NCBI RefSeq assembly: GCF_963583255.1 | Contig: NC_084804.1 | Location: 16,558,723-16,622,722 of the forward strand | Origin: Pyrus communis | Taxonomy: Eukaryota > Streptophyta > Magnoliopsida > Rosales > Rosaceae | Reading direction: 5' to 3' | DNA: 64,000 nt | Position numbers and translations under genes: made by a program | The notes under the pieces: generated by a model | The model's input: only the letters and a program-made list of their open reading frames with translations | The model's database searches: none | What the model was told of the DNA's origin: nothing | Shown: positions 62,201 through 64,000 of the stretch, one piece after another | Layout: the number at the start of each line of letters is the position of its first letter | How positions within the stretch are numbered: position 1 is the first letter of the stretch

Positions 62201-63342
62201 ACATCGAAACAGAAATTAAATCATCAACTTATCAGAAGATTCACATTTCCATCACAACTTATGCTGGGGAAGTTAAAAGTTGATTCATTTCAGTCAGCCC
62301 CAATTTTGTAATTCTTCGTACTTTGAAGTTTAAAAAGTTAAAAGTTGATACTTTGAAGCAAAAGAAGAAGCGAACAAAATCAACCCTGTGAGACGAACAC
62401 GGTGTAATTTTGGAGGCCCTCAAAAGGGTAGAGCTGACTGTAAAACATTCATATCTTGGTGGATATGAACAACGCTTTGCACACTTTTGGTTTGGGGTCC
62501 AATCCAAGGGCTTTATGTTGTCTCCAGTCTGATACTCCCGTAAAACAACAATCCATGAAAAATCAAGCCCAATTAGGCAAACCCAAAATGTGAAAAATCC
62601 CATTTCTCAATTGCCAAAGCTTAAATCGTTAACTAAAAAACCTGGGCTTGTATGGGACTGCCTGTACACGAAGTACTTTTTCTCATAAGCACTTTCATTA
62701 GAAACACAACTCAGAAAGTGCTTCTATCATCCAAAAACATTTCAAGTTTTTATATCAAATGTTATGGGAAGCAGTGACAATGTGATTCTAAAGGAAATAT
62801 TAATTTATGTTATTAGTGTAGATATTATCGTTTGTTAAAAAAAAAAAAATAATAATAATAATAAAAAAATCAATGTATGTTTTGTATCAAAACATACATT
62901 GATATTTCCTAGCTATGCACTAACCACGGTTGCCCCATTCTTGGGGCCGGTTGCCCTTCCTTTACATCTAGGTCTTGTGTTCGACTTTCCTCTTCTCTAA
63001 TATCATTTGTATCAATAAAAAAATTTGAGTAAGACGCTTGTACCTTGAGTATTTCAATGAACTCAGCATCGGAGATCGGATAAATGAAACGTCATATGAC
63101 CTAAATAAGGCAAAATGAGCCGGTTAGGCCTCCAATTCTAACAGAGAACCGGACCTACCCGACCCAAACAGATCCAGTCCAGGAAGAGCTAACTGATGCT
63201 AAATCCTCCCGTCCACGTAACTCCCGCGATATTTTTCAACGACGAGTTTTATTTATCAACCCCGACTCGACTCACCGAGTCCTCTTCGATCGTCATCGTC
63301 TTCGTCTGAGATTCTGGAATCAGCTGCTTTCCGCAGATTCCC
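62201..63342. other. Spacer with SINE 3' fragment
   Basis: No gene is recognised. 62812-62849 carries GTGTAGATATTATCGTTTGTT plus poly(A), the 3' end of the SINE family seen at 9.7 and 37.8 kb. An ATAATAATAATA tract follows. The last 200 bp, moderately GC-rich with GACTCGACTCACCGAGTCC, are likely promoter and leader of the next gene. Confidence 0.4.
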
Positions 63343-64000
63343 ATGGAAGCCCTGATTAGCTCGTCTTCTCCTACAATCACGTCGTCCGCTTCTTCCTTCT
63401 CCGTTTTCTCTCCCCGAAAGTCCCTCCCTTCACGGCCCTTTCAGCCTCCGCTCGCCTCCAAAGGTAAAATCTTCGTTCTATTTCCCTCTTATGCTTCGCT
63501 TGGTTGCCAATTGATCGATGAAATTTCCAAAATTTTCAAGTTTTATGAGAGTGGTTCGAGATTCCGAGTTTCCTTTGATTTTTTTCCGGCAACCAAACGC
63601 GGCAATTTGTTATTTTATCTGATTGGAATGGAAATTTTCGGTTTCAGGAAACGAGAATGAATCAAATCCGAAGTCCGATTCCAAAGAAATCAATCGCCTT
63701 CCGATTCTCAGCAATCGCCACCTCTCCCTCTCACCACTCTCCAAGGTACTATATATATTCACAAGCTTTTACTTTTGAAACTTTTCTTTTGGATAAATTG
63801 GTGGAGGAAAGCAGGGAAAGATCAGAAACCAAATTCATGTCAGATGTTTGACATTACAAAATGTATGTGCTTTTGTTGCAAAATTATGCATTTAATAATA
63901 AATTAACTTGTCTGAGTGATTGAGGTGATGGAATTTTGTTGTGTAAAAGCTTTGATTGTGCATTTTGTGTTGAATGAAAATTGATTCGTCGAAAACCTGA
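63343..64000 (+). CDS. N-terminal part of a probable chloroplast-targeted protein (runs off the window)
   Basis: Exon 1 (63343-63463) and exon 2 (63648-63745) join in frame through GT-AG sites. The start, MEALISSSSPTITSSASSFS, and the following VFSPRKSLPSRPFQPPLASK are rich in Ser, Thr and Pro and nearly free of acidic residues, as expected for a plastid transit peptide. Exon 2 continues GNENESNPKSDSKEINRLPI and ends SLSPLSK at a GTACTA donor. The rest lies beyond 64000. I do not recognise the family from these 73 residues. A CT-rich leader precedes the ATG. Confidence 0.7.

Noticed and set aside
1..64000. CRISPR array, operons, phage or bacterial systems
   Set aside because: Spliced genes and plant transposons show this is nuclear plant DNA. 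No regularly spaced repeat-spacer array is present; the six-unit repeat at 34.7-35.0 kb has variable spacing and paired arms and sits in an LTR.

Overview
This window is nuclear DNA of a flowering plant. The genes are split by many short GT-AG introns, intergenic DNA is AT-rich and full of small transposons, and all recognisable proteins are plant types. Several repeat families, including a tRNA-derived SINE resembling the Au family and long solo LTRs, recall woody Rosaceae such as apple or pear. That is recollection, not a measurement.

Layout. 1-11.5 kb is gene-free and holds foldback MITEs, a 768-bp hAT element, a 56-bp tandem repeat, and a PIF/Harbinger transposase pseudogene split by a 1.5-kb solo LTR. 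11.69-17.58 kb is an intact ACT-domain Raf-like kinase gene (STY8/17/46 group, 16 exons). 17.6-24.9 kb is repeats, including an 11-bp-TSD foldback element, a 0.8-kb PIF-type element and a 0.62-kb tandem duplication just upstream of the next gene. 25.12-28.96 kb is an intact MscS-like channel gene (MSL4/5/6 clade, 5 exons). 29.4-31.5 kb is a non-autonomous hAT element that has captured an intron-containing piece of a class II histone deacetylase gene. 31.6-37.9 kb is a nest of insertions: a local duplication hit by a 1-kb retroposon, then a degenerate LTR element whose 5' edge is hit by a 3.3-kb solo LTR, then a SINE. That solo LTR carries six hairpins with a shared loop and changing, still-paired stems. 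38.5-50.9 kb is the complete ATR checkpoint kinase gene (15 exons, 2,733 aa predicted). 50.9-57.2 kb is intergenic with two foldback elements and a second small hAT element. 57.28-60.59 kb is a DCAF8-type WD40 gene. 61.6-62.2 kb is a broken purple acid phosphatase copy. 63.34 kb to the end is the start of a gene with a chloroplast-transit-like N terminus.

The four complete genes all lie on the + strand. They are independent eukaryotic genes (chloroplast precursor phosphorylation, ion channel, DNA-damage checkpoint, probable CUL4 substrate receptor) and nothing suggests they act in one pathway. The most unusual material is in the mobile DNA: the gene-capturing hAT element, the hairpin array in the long solo LTR, and the insertion histories that can be dated relative to each other from exact target-site duplications. 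All exon limits were placed by eye from reading frame, splice consensus and family similarity.
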